Positions 52,487 to 62,304 are shown, counted from the first letter of the stretch. The stretch is 64,000 bases of DNA from JAJYSO01 sp964451785 (GCA_964451785.1 CAYVJG010000001.1:123603-187602); one strand, 5' to 3'. Notes: a model not told the origin generated them from the sequence alone. Program-made: numbers and translations.

Positions 52487-54910
52487 ATGAAAATTTCATA
52501 TACCTGGCTTAAAGATTTTATAGAAATAGATTGGCCTGCTGATAAAACAGCTGAATTACTTACCGACTTAGGACTTGAAGTTGAAGGCGTTGAGAATTTT
52601 GAATCTGTAAAAGGAGGGCTTAAAGGCATAGTTGTCGGCAAAGTGCTCACTTGTGATAAGCACCCCGATGCTGATAAATTAAAGATTACAACTGTTGATA
52701 TAGGCGCCGAAAAACCATTGCAAATTGTTTGTGGAGCTCCTAATGTTGCCGCTGGTCAAAATGTGCCGGTAGCGACTATAGGTACCGAACTCTACGATCC
52801 TGAAAATGGAGCTTGGAAAATCAAAAAAGGTAAAATTAGAGGAGAAGAAAGTTTTGGCATGATTTGCGCCGAAGACGAATTAGGAATCGGTAAAAGTCAC
52901 GATGGCATTATGGTGCTTGACGAAAGTCTGAAACCTGGAACTCCTCTAGCTGAAGTTGTTGAAATTTTAACGGATAAGGTGTTTGAAATCGGGTTAACTC
53001 CCAACCGATCTGATGCCATGAGTCATTATGGTGTAGCACGTGATTTACGCGCCGGCCTAACTCAACAAGGCATTAGTAAGCCTTTAGATACCCCTTCTAT
53101 TAGTCGATTTAGAGTAGATAATCATACGCGTCAAATTTCAATTAATGTTGACAATTCAGAAAAAGCGCCGCGTTATTGCGGAATTTCTTTGTCTGAGGTT
53201 GAGGTTAAAGATTCACCGGATTGGTTAAAAAATAGACTAAAAGCTATAGGACTAGCACCTATAAATAATATTGTTGATGCTACTAATTATGTCATGCACG
53301 AATTAGGGCAACCTTTTCATGCCTTTGATGCTGATCATATCAGTGGTCAAAAAATTACAGTTAAAACACTTAAAGAAGGTACTAAATTTACCACTCTAGA
53401 TGGTGTTGAACGCAGTTTAAGTGCTGAAGACTTAATGATTTGTGATGAGAAAAAGCCACTTTGTATAGCAGGTGTTTACGGTGGTTTAAACTCTGGAGTA
53501 AAAGAAAATACAACTAATATATTTTTAGAAAGTGCTTATTTTAATCCTGTAAGTGTTCGTAAAACAGCCAAACGCCACGGCTTAAATACAGATGCTTCAT
53601 TTAGATTTGAACGCGGCATAGATCCTGATTTTACAGATTTTGCCTTAAAACGCTTAGTCTTATTGATTCAAGAAGTGGCAGGCGGAAAAGTGTCTAGCGA
53701 TATAGATGATTTTTATCCTAAAAAAATTGAGGGATTTCAAGTGTTTTTACGCTATGACAAGATCTATAATTTAATAGGTCAAGAGATTGATCAAAATGAT
53801 TTAAAGTCGATTTTATCGTCGCTCAATATTCGTGTCAACAATGTTACTGAAAGCGGAATGGGACTCACAATTCCTTCATTTCGTACAGATGTACAACGCG
53901 AAGTAGATGTTGTAGAAGAGATATTGCGTGTTTATGGTTATAACCGTATTGGATATGGCAATAAACTGAATGCTACAGTAGCTATTAATGGTCGTTATGA
54001 CGATCATAAAATGCAAAACCTAGTTGCCAATCAGTTGGTAGGACAAGGATTTTATGAAATTATGGCTAACTCATTGACTGATGCAGAGCACACGCATCCA
54101 GATTTGGGCGCCGATAAGAAAAACGTAGAGCTTCTCAATCCGTTGAGTAAAGATTTAGCCGTGTTGCGCCAATCATTAATTCCTGGAGGTCTAGAAAGTA
54201 TAGCTTTTAACCTCAATCATAAAAATAGTGATTTACGCTTTTTTGAATTTGGTAAAACCTATTATGCTTTACCTGATGGCTATGAGGAGCGTAAACATTT
54301 AGTGCTTTTTACGACAGGCCGACAAGAATTCGAAAATTGGGATGCTTCTCAACGTAAAAATGGATTTTTCTATATAAAAGGAATCTTGAAAACCTTATTT
54401 TCTCGATTGGGACTAGCCGTGACTTACACTACTCATGAAAGCACACTTTTTTCAGAAAGCTTAGCAATTACAGTTAATGCCGAGGAGATAGGTCACTTTG
54501 GCGTATTAAAATCTGCAATAGGTAAAAAATACGGTGTTGACCAAGAAGTTTTATACGCTGATATTTATTGGGATAGTATTTTGAAATTGTTGGCCAATCG
54601 CCCAGCTTTGCAAGTACAACCTATAGTTAAATTTCCAGCTGTACGCAGAGATTTTGCCCTGTTGTTAGATGAGCATGTCAAGTTTGCTAAAATTGAAGAA
54701 TTGGCTTTTGCAACCGACAAGAAACTCTTGAAAGAAGTAGGCTTATTTGATGTTTATCAAGGTAAGAATTTACCAGAAGGTAAAAAGAGTTATGCTGTGA
54801 GCTTTACATTTTTAAATGAAAAGAAAACCTTAACCGATAAGCAAGTCGATAAAGTGATGAGCAAGTTGCGCCAACGTTTTGAAAAAGAACTCAACGCCGA
54901 ATTACGCTAA
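52487..54910 (+). CDS. pheT: Phenylalanine--tRNA ligase beta subunit
   Basis: An 807-residue beta subunit. The N-terminal EMAP-like tRNA-binding domain (VVGKVLTCDKHPDADKLKITTVDIG) is followed by the B3/B4 editing module, the B5 domain (about 400-480) and a C-terminal anticodon-binding FDX-ACB domain (PAVRRDFALLLDEHVKF). The alpha subunit pheS is not adjacent, which is common in Bacteroidota. It has its own promoter and terminator. Confidence 0.97.
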   Translation: MKISYTWLKDFIEIDWPADKTAELLTDLGLEVEGVENFESVKGGLKGIVVGKVLTCDKHPDADKLKITTVDIGAEKPLQIVCGAPNVAAGQNVPVATIGTELYDPENGAWKIKKGKIRGEESFGMICAEDELGIGKSHDGIMVLDESLKPGTPLAEVVEILTDKVFEIGLTPNRSDAMSHYGVARDLRAGLTQQGISKPLDTPSISRFRVDNHTRQISINVDNSEKAPRYCGISLSEVEVKDSPDWLKNRLKAIGLAPINNIVDATNYVMHELGQPFHAFDADHISGQKITVKTLKEGTKFTTLDGVERSLSAEDLMICDEKKPLCIAGVYGGLNSGVKENTTNIFLESAYFNPVSVRKTAKRHGLNTDASFRFERGIDPDFTDFALKRLVLLIQEVAGGKVSSDIDDFYPKKIEGFQVFLRYDKIYNLIGQEIDQNDLKSILSSLNIRVNNVTESGMGLTIPSFRTDVQREVDVVEEILRVYGYNRIGYGNKLNATVAINGRYDDHKMQNLVANQLVGQGFYEIMANSLTDAEHTHPDLGADKKNVELLNPLSKDLAVLRQSLIPGGLESIAFNLNHKNSDLRFFEFGKTYYALPDGYEERKHLVLFTTGRQEFENWDASQRKNGFFYIKGILKTLFSRLGLAVTYTTHESTLFSESLAITVNAEEIGHFGVLKSAIGKKYGVDQEVLYADIYWDSILKLLANRPALQVQPIVKFPAVRRDFALLLDEHVKFAKIEELAFATDKKLLKEVGLFDVYQGKNLPEGKKSYAVSFTFLNEKKTLTDKQVDKVMSKLRQRFEKELNAELR

Positions 54911-54933
54911 ATAACACTGTACTATTTTATACA

Positions 54934-54969
54934 AAAAAAGGTGTCTAATTGAGTTTAGACACCTTTTTT
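54934..54969 (+). terminator. Terminator after pheT
   Basis: Perfect 15-bp arms AAAAAAGGTGTCTAA and TTAGACACCTTTTTT with a six-base loop. Confidence 0.88.
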
Positions 54970-54994
54970 GGATTTATAAAACGAGGAGTTGTTA

Positions 54995-55079
54995 TACCAT
55001 AATGATTAAATTTTTGGCTCTATGTCAAATAGAGTGGGCCCGCTGTCGAAATTGAACTATATAATTTGTCCATAAACTA
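54995..55079 (-). mobile_element. Repeat family element, copy 5 (reduced, 85 bp)
   Basis: It begins TACCATAATG after TTA at 54992-54994. Its other end, read on the minus strand, is TAGTTTATGGACAAATTATA, matching the left end of copy 1. The other flank is TTA at 55080-55082, the complement of the TAA stop codon of the fasciclin gene. The internal sequence is shortened and rearranged. Confidence 0.68.
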
Positions 55080-55646
55080 TTAAAACAATTGACGCGGCGC
55101 AAGGCTCGCATTGTCTAGTTGATAAATAACACCGTCAGATTGACGTGAAATCTGATTGTTAAGTTCTATTTTATCACCCTTAGGGCTTAAAAGAACAACT
55201 TTTCCATTAGCTAAATACAATTCAGAGTGGTCATTGTTTATAGCTTTAATACGCATTTTACCTTGCTTAGCTTCCAGCTGCTGGCCTAACGAAATAAGGT
55301 TAAAGTTTCCTTTGTAAATATGATTACCTACAAATGATTTTAGGGCGGTTTTATCTTGATCCAGTTGGCTGCGCACGTTTTCAGGTAAAGCGGCTATCAC
55401 TTGATTAGTAGGTGCAAAAACGGTGTAATTTTGATCGTTTTGCAGAGCGGTGAGGTAGCCGGATTCAGTTAAATAGTGCATAAATGTAGAGTATTGAGTA
55501 TTGGCTTTAAGGGCCTCAATAACGCTAGTTGTAGGAGTAGATACATAGGTTGAACTCACCGTAGTGATACTGCTTTGCGCAAAACTTGTCACCCCAATCA
55601 ATAAGAGAAAAGGGACAAGCAGGTGTTTAATAGTAATCTTTAGCAT
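55080..55646 (-). CDS. Fasciclin domain-containing secreted protein
   Basis: A 188-residue protein with a signal peptide (MLKITIKHLLVPFLLLIGVTSFAQS) and one FAS1 domain. The H1 block NYTVFAPTNQVIAAL and H2 block GVIYQLDNASLAP are recognizable. FAS1 proteins mediate adhesion or surface interactions; the ligand is unknown. The TAA stop codon is shared as the flank of repeat copy 5. Confidence 0.9.
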   Translation of the reverse strand: MLKITIKHLLVPFLLLIGVTSFAQSSITTVSSTYVSTPTTSVIEALKANTQYSTFMHYLTESGYLTALQNDQNYTVFAPTNQVIAALPENVRSQLDQDKTALKSFVGNHIYKGNFNLISLGQQLEAKQGKMRIKAINNDHSELYLANGKVVLLSPKGDKIELNNQISRQSDGVIYQLDNASLAPRQLF

Positions 55647-55832
55647 AGTTTGATTAATAAAAAATTAGGAAGCTAAAAGTATCACATTGCCAGTAGAAAA
55701 ACAAATTTAATTAAGAAATTATTGTGATTAAGTATTAAAGTATAGCAAATGTTAAACGCAATGGAAACGGCTTGATTTTTAGTTATATTCTTTAATTTAG
55801 TTCTAAATTAATACAGTATGCGAAGGGTTAAC

Positions 55833-56540
55833 ATGAAAGAAAAATTAGGTCGCCAGCGCGATAAATTTATTTCAGGTGATGAACTTCTTCAAGATATAAA
55901 GACCGTTTTGGCCGAAGATGATGAAGAGGAACGCTTGATAAGACGCGCAATCTTATGGGATTTTGGAGAAACAGATCAACTCATCAATAATTTTGATTTC
56001 GATAAGTTAGATACGGATAACATTTATTATATCGATCAGATAAAACGGATTTGTACCGTTTATCGCTTGCGATTTTTAGATAGCCATTACTTTAAAGATG
56101 AATTGCCTTATGAGGCAGTCAGAAAAACAAAACACCTGCAACGCCAGCACCATATCAGCTTAAGAGGATTTAAGATATTAGCACCTGCAAAGGCATTTCG
56201 CTTGCGCAATGCCGATGACCCCTTGTTGTTTGTGCCTATCGGAAATGGCTATTACTACTTAATTCATAAGTGGGGGAATGATTTGCATCCTTTGCGAAAA
56301 CTTTTGGTGTGGCCATTTCGAAATTTAGAATGCATGATTGGCTTTTTGTTTGTCATCAGTATTGTATTGACAATTATCTTTCCGAAAGATGTGTTTTCAA
56401 CCCATCTGACAGATATGGAATTTTGGTTAATTGTATTCTTTATGTTTAAGTGGGTGGGTGGAATAGCACTCTATTACTTGTTTAGAAAAGGCAAGAATTT
56501 TAGTTCTGCAGTTTGGCGAAGTCATTTTTTTAATGCTTAA
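55833..56540 (+). CDS. Conserved hypothetical membrane protein
   Basis: A 235-residue protein starting MKEKLGRQRDKFISGDELLQ, with a charged, helical N-terminal half (EDDEEERLIRRAILWDFGE) and two transmembrane segments near the C-terminus. I do not recognize a named family. A start five codons upstream at 55818 is also possible. It has no obvious operon partner. Confidence 0.75.
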   Translation: MKEKLGRQRDKFISGDELLQDIKTVLAEDDEEERLIRRAILWDFGETDQLINNFDFDKLDTDNIYYIDQIKRICTVYRLRFLDSHYFKDELPYEAVRKTKHLQRQHHISLRGFKILAPAKAFRLRNADDPLLFVPIGNGYYYLIHKWGNDLHPLRKLLVWPFRNLECMIGFLFVISIVLTIIFPKDVFSTHLTDMEFWLIVFFMFKWVGGIALYYLFRKGKNFSSAVWRSHFFNA

Positions 56541-56625
56541 CTGTATTTTAAACCCTAAATATTTTTATTAAAAAGTATTTAAATATGCTTAAATTGGTTT
56601 AACTTAGTTGAAAAAACCAATTATT

Positions 56626-56874
56626 ATGGCAACTGAAGACACAAAATACATTACCGTTTACGCAGGTTCAGAAGTGAATGTTCAACATTTACAACATATT
56701 TTTGAACGTTATAATATTGACTCTATCGTGCGCAATAATTTTCAATCAGGATTGCGCTCCGGTTTTGGCGGCGGGCTGCCCGGACAAGTGCAATTATTAG
56801 TGCATAAAACCCAGGAACAAAAGGCTGTAAAAATTGTCGAAGAAGTTTTTCCGGTTGCTGATGATGAAGGCTAA
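56626..56874 (+). CDS. DUF2007 domain-containing protein
   Basis: An 82-residue protein with the DUF2007 pattern of a ferredoxin-like fold (YITVYAGSEVNVQHLQHIFERYNIDSIVRNN). The family is called a putative signal-transducing protein, but its role is unknown. ATG 56626 was chosen over a TTG at 56608. Confidence 0.8.
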   Translation: MATEDTKYITVYAGSEVNVQHLQHIFERYNIDSIVRNNFQSGLRSGFGGGLPGQVQLLVHKTQEQKAVKIVEEVFPVADDEG

Positions 56875-57058
56875 GCATTGGCTAATTCAATAGTATTGGA
56901 AATGTAGAAAGAGGCTTGGTCAGTAGAAAAGACTTGGTCTCTTTTTTTGTGTTTTGTATAAAACCTATAGCGTCTTTCACCTGCTCAATGGCGTTTGAAT
57001 TGAGCTGAATATTTTAAAATAATTGCAAATAACTATAGATTTTATCAATGATAGAGCT

Positions 57059-57066
57059 TAACTTTG
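57059..57066 (+). promoter_or_regulatory. -7 promoter element for oxyR
   Basis: TAACTTTG, an exact TAnnTTTG match, 13 bases before the oxyR ATG. Confidence 0.5.
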
Positions 57067-57079
57067 TCTGAAAAAAGAA

Positions 57080-58018
57080 ATGACTATAACTCAATTGCGC
57101 TATGTTTTAGCTGTTGCAGAATATAAAAACTTTACCAGAGCGGCCGAAAAGGTATTTGTAACGCAACCTACACTGAGCATGCAAATTCAAAAATTAGAAG
57201 AAGAATTGTCTATTCAAATTTTTGATCGGTTAAAAAAGCCTATTGCCTTAACAGATGTCGGTCAAAAAATCGTTGAACAAGCGCGTAACATTGTCAATGA
57301 AAGCGAGCGTATTCAAGATATTGTCGATCAGGGCAAAGGTTTTATTGGCGGAGAGTTTAAAATAGGGGTTATCCCTACAGTAATGCCTACTTTGTTGCCT
57401 ATGTTTCTTACTAATTTTATCAAGAAATATCCCAAAGTAAATCTAGAAATAGAAGAAATGGCAACAGAAAGCTTAATAGAACGCTTGGAAGAGGGGCATT
57501 TAGATGTCGGTATTGCTGCTACACCTGTTGAGCATGAAGGTATCCATAAAAAAGTATTGTTTTATGAACCTTTTGAAGCTTATATTCCTGATAATCATCG
57601 CTTGGCACAACAGACCAAAATTGATCCTAATGATTTAGATTTAGAAGACATCCTATTGCTAGAAGATGGACATTGTTTTAAGGAAAATGTATTAAATCTC
57701 TGTAAAGCACAACATCAAGAACGCAACCGTCCATTTCAATTGCAGAGTGGTAGCTTTGAGACCTTGATAAACCTCTGTAACGAAGGATTAGGAATGACTT
57801 TATTACCTTATTTACACACTTTAAATCTACAAGAGCGGAACAGAAATTATATTCACGATTTTATTGACCCGGTACCGGCTAGAGAGATTAGCTTGATTTA
57901 TACAAAGAGTGAACTGAAAATGCATATTATTGAGGCCTTACACTCAATTATTACTCAAATTGTTAAGGGGGCTATTACTTTTCAAGATGTCAAAATTATT
58001 AGCCCTATACACAAGTAG
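57080..58018 (+). CDS. oxyR: Hydrogen-peroxide-sensing LysR regulator OxyR
   Basis: A 312-residue LysR-family activator with an N-terminal winged helix (MTITQLRYVLAVAEYKNFTR). The peroxide-sensing cysteines fall at residues 199 and 208 in GHCFKENVLNLC, the same numbers as in E. coli OxyR, so disulfide-based sensing is expected. Catalase or alkyl hydroperoxide reductase targets are not in the window. Confidence 0.94.
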   Translation: MTITQLRYVLAVAEYKNFTRAAEKVFVTQPTLSMQIQKLEEELSIQIFDRLKKPIALTDVGQKIVEQARNIVNESERIQDIVDQGKGFIGGEFKIGVIPTVMPTLLPMFLTNFIKKYPKVNLEIEEMATESLIERLEEGHLDVGIAATPVEHEGIHKKVLFYEPFEAYIPDNHRLAQQTKIDPNDLDLEDILLLEDGHCFKENVLNLCKAQHQERNRPFQLQSGSFETLINLCNEGLGMTLLPYLHTLNLQERNRNYIHDFIDPVPAREISLIYTKSELKMHIIEALHSIITQIVKGAITFQDVKIISPIHK

Positions 58019-58045
58019 AAACTAGTGTAGGCTATTTTTTAAATC

Positions 58046-58079
58046 ACAAAAGGCAAGGAATGATCCTTGCCTTTTGTGT
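58046..58079. terminator. Bidirectional terminator between oxyR and the PepSY-like gene
   Basis: Perfect 15-bp arms CACAAAAGGCAAGGA and TCCTTGCCTTTTGTG with a four-base loop. It lies between two convergent genes. Confidence 0.88.
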
Positions 58080-58098
58080 TGTTATTTATAATCTACTC

Positions 58099-58536
58099 TT
58101 AATCTTGAGAAGCGCGAATAAAGCCGCCATTGAAATCAAATTGCAGTTCTAAGCCGTTATCTAATTCAACTTTTTGAGTTATTGAATTGCCTTTCCATGA
58201 TAAAATGTGACTGTCGGGGTAGGTGTCTTGCACATATTTGTATACATTTACAGGAATGACTGCTTCCGGAAGTGGCTTTTGAGCTTCAATCTTACGCGCT
58301 TCAAATTTTTTATTAAATTCTAAATCGACATTGTTGTCAAGTTCAACATCGTATTCAATTTTAAATAAATTCTTCTCTTTAGTTACACGTGAAATGTTGC
58401 CATCAGGAAAAAAGCGTGTCACATAATCTTTTATTTGTTGAGGCGTTTGAGAAGGGGTGAGTTTGTATTCTTGTGCGCTGACAGAAAACCCAAGGACTAA
58501 AGCGATTAAAGCGAAATAGATTTTTACTTGTTTCAT
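58099..58536 (-). CDS. Secreted PepSY-like protein
   Basis: A 145-residue protein with a signal peptide (MKQVKIYFALIALVLGFSVSAQ) and one PepSY-like (DUF2874-type) unit, with the same FFPDG, LPEAVIPVNVYKYVQDTYPDS and ELQFDFNGGF landmarks as the repeat protein at 4 kb. It is an intact single-unit relative of that broken gene. It is exported but has no lipid Cys. Function unknown. Confidence 0.85.
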   Translation of the reverse strand: MKQVKIYFALIALVLGFSVSAQEYKLTPSQTPQQIKDYVTRFFPDGNISRVTKEKNLFKIEYDVELDNNVDLEFNKKFEARKIEAQKPLPEAVIPVNVYKYVQDTYPDSHILSWKGNSITQKVELDNGLELQFDFNGGFIRASQD

Positions 58537-58909
58537 AATGTATATAATTGTTTAGATGTTAGTTAAATTAGTGACTATCTTTATGTAAAGACTGTGCAAC
58601 TTCGGTATTTTGGTGCAAATACCAATCCAAAATTAACTAAACTATCGTTAAAAACATATTGGGAACTCTGTCTTTATAGGCAACTAATGTTTAGGCAACT
58701 TCTAAAAAAAGACTAGGACCATCTCGATCGAATTGGTGTCGATTCTGAAAAATAATAAGCTTGATTTAATCAAAGTGGTAAAGACAATCTAAAGATTTTG
58801 TGTAAAAACCAATTATTTCTTGTAAAATGCTTATAATTAAATAGATGTATGTTTAGATTTAGCAAAAGAAAGCACTAAAGATTAAGTTTTTTATATCGCT
58901 TAAAAAGCC
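58537..58909. other. Intergenic region before the cobalamin riboswitch
   Basis: About 370 bases of AT-rich DNA with no credible gene, repeat or RNA that I recognize. It ends in the riboswitch promoter. Confidence 0.5.
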
Positions 58910-58917
58910 TATTTTTG
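58910..58917 (+). promoter_or_regulatory. -7 promoter element for the B12 uptake operon
   Basis: TATTTTTG, an exact TAnnTTTG match, located just before the riboswitch. Confidence 0.6.
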
Positions 58918-58920
58918 CCG

Positions 58921-59096
58921 CCGATTGGTTCACTGAATTTAGTCGTGATTAAAAGGGAATTTCGTGATAGTCGAAAGCTGTTCCCGCAACTGTAAGCTCA
59001 GTTCTTAATTAAGAATGCTTATCGCAAACTTCAATCCACTGTTTTAAAAAAAAATGGGAAGGACGCTGATAAGACGCAAGCCAGGAGACCTGCCAA
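58921..59096 (+). promoter_or_regulatory. Cobalamin riboswitch
   Basis: A B12-sensing leader. The conserved core is visible: AAAAGGGAAT, GTTCCCGCAACTGTAA, and the B12 box GCAAGCCAGGAGACCTGCC at 59076-59094. It lies 46 bases before the ATG of a TonB-dependent receptor, so it probably blocks translation or transcription of the B12 uptake genes when cobalamin is plentiful. Confidence 0.93.
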
Positions 59097-59142
59097 TTGT
59101 ATTCAAATTAAAAAAAATTCTCGGGTAAAGAGTTTGTTGTTT

Positions 59143-60990
59143 ATGAAAATTAAAGGTCTCTTTTTAGGGCTGTTGTTAGCTGCAACCCCAAGTTTTGCAC
59201 AACGTGCTTTTACCGCTAACGATTCAACAGAAGTACTCGCAACAGTGGTGCTTACTGATGCTAAACTAGAATCTTTTTCGGTGGGACAAACCTTGCAACA
59301 ATTTGGTGATTCGGTATTGACCTACAACGCCCCTTCTTTAATCACCTTGTTAGAATATAATACCCCGATTTATTTTAAACAAAACGGACTCGGCATGGTG
59401 TCGTCGCCTTCTTTTAGAGGAACTACTGCCTCGCAAACTGCCGTGTTGTGGAATGGAATTAACATCAATTCAAATTTTAATGGGCAGACCGACTTTAGCA
59501 CAGTTAATGCCGGCGTGTATGATCAAGTAGCAGTACGAGCCGGTGGAGGAAGTTTGGTATACGGCAGCGGCGCTATTGGTGGAACCGTGCATCTTAATAC
59601 GAGTTTAGAATTTGATAAGCCGCTTTCTAATCAAGTGTATTTAGGCTATGGCAGTTTTAATACCTTAGATGCGCGCTATCACGTCAAATACGGCACTGAA
59701 AAGTGGAGTTTTAACTTTGCTGCAACGCGTAATAGTTCAGATAACGATTATGAATTTCAAATGCGCGATGGCCAAAATACCAATGGCCAATTTTATAACA
59801 CTTCGGCTAATTTAGCAATAGGGTGGAAGCCGAATACGCGTAACAAGCTGGCCTATTACGGTGAAATTTATGACGGGAAGCGGCATTTTCCAATATATTA
59901 CGGCACAGAAATACGCACAAAATACGGCGATTTTAATTTTAGAAATTTGTTAGAATGGGAAACGCATTTTGGCCGATTCACTTCTAATTTGAAGACGGCT
60001 TTTCTCAGAGAACACTATGAGTATTATCCGGATATTGATCGTGAAAAACATTCGTTTGGCAAAGCAACTACCGTTTTAGGAAAATACGATTTGAGTTTTA
60101 AACCTACTTCTAAAACCTTACTGAACGCTAGCTTATCACATCGTTATACTGAAGGGCAAGGCTCTGATGTGCAGGCTGATATTCGCAACATCTCATCACT
60201 GGGTCTGTTGTTTAAACACCAATTAATTGGACAGTTAAAATATCAAATCGGTGTACGCAAAGAAATTACCAATGCTTATGAAAGTCCGTTTTTATACGCT
60301 TTAGGTATTGCTTATCAACCGACTTCATTTTATACCATAAAACTGTCAACTTCAAAAAACTTTAGGCGACCGACTTTTAATGATTTGTATTGGACACAAA
60401 GCGGCAATCCCGATTTACGTGCCGAAGAATCACAGCAAGTAGAACTAGGTAATAGCTTTAAATTTAAGTCTGTTGAATTGACCTTAACGGCTTACTTTAA
60501 CGATATAGAGGATATGATTCACTGGTTGCCAACATCGAGTGGTTTGTTTGCTCCGGTAAACGAAGATCATGTGCAAACTTATGGATTTGAAGGCCTCTTA
60601 AACTGGCATAAACAATTTGGCGAGCACCAAGTGGGGGTAGCCGGAACCTATGCCTATACTATTTCGGAGAATGTCAAAACGCATAAACAATTGATTTATG
60701 TGCCTTATCACAAAGCAACTTTAAACGGTACTTATGGCTATAAGCAATGGCGTTTTAATGTGCAAACGCTTTATAATGGTGAAGTTTTTCTGCACTCTGA
60801 CAATGCCCCTCAGTATAAATTGCCGGGTTACTTTTTGGTCAATGCTGGCTTGTCGTATACCTTGGGCAAGAAAAATACTTATGAGCTAGGCGTGCAAGTG
60901 CGCAATATATTTAATAAGGCTTATGCCAATGTAAAGCGTTACGAACTACCAGGAACAAATTTTAATTTCTATATAAACCTTAATATCTAA
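59143..60990 (+). CDS. btuB: TonB-dependent cobalamin receptor, BtuB-like
   Basis: A 615-residue outer-membrane receptor. A signal peptide (MKIKGLFLGLLLAATPSFAQ) is followed by a plug domain (about 40-160; SFRGTTASQTAVLWNG and GGGSLVYGSGAIGGTV) and a beta-barrel ending in an aromatic residue-containing strand (NFNFYINLNI). The riboswitch upstream and the BtuG-like gene three bases downstream assign it to B12 import. ATG 59143 was chosen over TTG 59134. Confidence 0.92.
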   Translation: MKIKGLFLGLLLAATPSFAQRAFTANDSTEVLATVVLTDAKLESFSVGQTLQQFGDSVLTYNAPSLITLLEYNTPIYFKQNGLGMVSSPSFRGTTASQTAVLWNGININSNFNGQTDFSTVNAGVYDQVAVRAGGGSLVYGSGAIGGTVHLNTSLEFDKPLSNQVYLGYGSFNTLDARYHVKYGTEKWSFNFAATRNSSDNDYEFQMRDGQNTNGQFYNTSANLAIGWKPNTRNKLAYYGEIYDGKRHFPIYYGTEIRTKYGDFNFRNLLEWETHFGRFTSNLKTAFLREHYEYYPDIDREKHSFGKATTVLGKYDLSFKPTSKTLLNASLSHRYTEGQGSDVQADIRNISSLGLLFKHQLIGQLKYQIGVRKEITNAYESPFLYALGIAYQPTSFYTIKLSTSKNFRRPTFNDLYWTQSGNPDLRAEESQQVELGNSFKFKSVELTLTAYFNDIEDMIHWLPTSSGLFAPVNEDHVQTYGFEGLLNWHKQFGEHQVGVAGTYAYTISENVKTHKQLIYVPYHKATLNGTYGYKQWRFNVQTLYNGEVFLHSDNAPQYKLPGYFLVNAGLSYTLGKKNTYELGVQVRNIFNKAYANVKRYELPGTNFNFYINLNI

Positions 60991-60993
60991 AAA

Positions 60994-62046
60994 ATGAAAA
61001 TCACAAAATTCAGTAAATTCTTTTTAGTGTTGCTTTTAGGGGTGTTTTTATTCACTTCTTGTAGTAGCGATGATGTTGTCATTTCAGATGATGATAACCC
61101 GGGAATCGTTGGCGCGTATTCTAATGGCTTTTTTGTTTTAAATGAAGGCCACTTTCCTGATGCAGGTAGCGTGACCTTTATTGCTGACAACTTGCTTAAT
61201 GTGCAACAAAGAATTTATGAACAAGTCAATGGTGAAGACGTAGGTAGTGCGCCACAATCTATGTTCTTTGACGATCTTGATCGCGTGTTTATAGTCTCTA
61301 ATGGAGCTAACTTTGTATCTGTAGCAGATGCGAATACGTTTGAAAAAATTGACCGTATCGAGAGTGATCAATTTAATGTGCCGCGTTACGGAGTGGCCGA
61401 AAATGGGAAAGCTTATATCACTAATAGTGGAGCTCATCATGTAACCGTTATAGATTTAGAAACGCTAGCAGTAGTTAAAACTATTGATTTAGGGAATGCA
61501 AGCGAATTTATTTACGAAGGCGAAAACGGTTTGTTGTACGTTCAAAAAGCAGTGTTTAACGGCGGAAATGAAGTGGCTGTAATCGATCCTAATACCGATA
61601 CTGTTGTAGGGAATATCACTACAGGCAGTGGCTTAAACTCTATAGCTGTTGAAGGTCACTTTTTGTACACCTTGAGTCAAAGTGGCATTCAAAAATTTGA
61701 CTTGAATGCTAATAACGCTGAAGTAGCTTCGATTCCGTTAAATTATGACAGTCGTGCAGCTAACATTGATGTAGAGGATGGCAATATTTACTTTACATCA
61801 GGAAAATCAGTGTACCGCATGACTATTCTTGACACTGAAGCGCCTGAAATGCCTCTGTTCACTTATCAAACAGAATCAGCTTGGGGAGCGTTTTACGGCT
61901 TCGAGGTTGAAGACGATATCATTTATGTAGCTGATGGCGGCGATTTTATTTCTGATAGCTTTGTTGAGTTATACGATTTAACTGGCAATAAAATAGCTAC
62001 AATCCCGGTAGGTATAGGTCCTAACGGATTTTACTTTAATGATTAA
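60994..62046 (+). CDS. btuG: BtuG-like surface lipoprotein, YncE/DUF5074 beta-propeller
   Basis: A 350-residue lipoprotein: signal LLLGVFLFTSC with the lipid Cys near residue 23, then repeated propeller blades of the YncE type (VTVIDLETLAVVKTIDLG, VAVIDPNTDTVVGNI). In Bacteroides, BtuG is such a propeller; it sits on the outer face of BtuB and binds cobalamin with very high affinity. Its place immediately after btuB under a cobalamin riboswitch supports the same role here. The ligand itself is inferred. Confidence 0.85.
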   Translation: MKITKFSKFFLVLLLGVFLFTSCSSDDVVISDDDNPGIVGAYSNGFFVLNEGHFPDAGSVTFIADNLLNVQQRIYEQVNGEDVGSAPQSMFFDDLDRVFIVSNGANFVSVADANTFEKIDRIESDQFNVPRYGVAENGKAYITNSGAHHVTVIDLETLAVVKTIDLGNASEFIYEGENGLLYVQKAVFNGGNEVAVIDPNTDTVVGNITTGSGLNSIAVEGHFLYTLSQSGIQKFDLNANNAEVASIPLNYDSRAANIDVEDGNIYFTSGKSVYRMTILDTEAPEMPLFTYQTESAWGAFYGFEVEDDIIYVADGGDFISDSFVELYDLTGNKIATIPVGIGPNGFYFND

Positions 62047-62096
62047 TGGTGGATTAAGGTAGGCGCTCCTCTCAAAAGCGCAGTAATGTACTTTAT

Positions 62097-62136
62097 AAAA
62101 TCCTCGAGGAACATTTTTTTGATTCTCGAGGATTTT
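62097..62136 (+). terminator. Terminator after btuG
   Basis: Perfect 12-bp arms AAAATCCTCGAG and CTCGAGGATTTT followed by T. It ends the B12 uptake operon, so the transporter downstream is a separate unit. Confidence 0.85.
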
Positions 62137-62296
62137 TTATATACTAAAAATACTTAACTTTAGCAAGTGAAATTGAGTTTAATTTTTTGTTTTGTAAATA
62201 CGGCTGATTGGTGTTGTTTTTTAAACTGTTTATTATCAGTTGGTTAAGTTTTTAAAATTAACAATAAATTATAGTGTTTACTGTTGTAAAAGAAAC

Positions 62297-62304
62297 TAAT
62301 TTTG
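62297..62304 (+). promoter_or_regulatory. -7 promoter element for the EamA transporter
   Basis: TAATTTTG, an exact TAnnTTTG match, 96 bases before the ATG. The remaining leader (62305-62400) shows no riboswitch I recognize. Confidence 0.5.
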
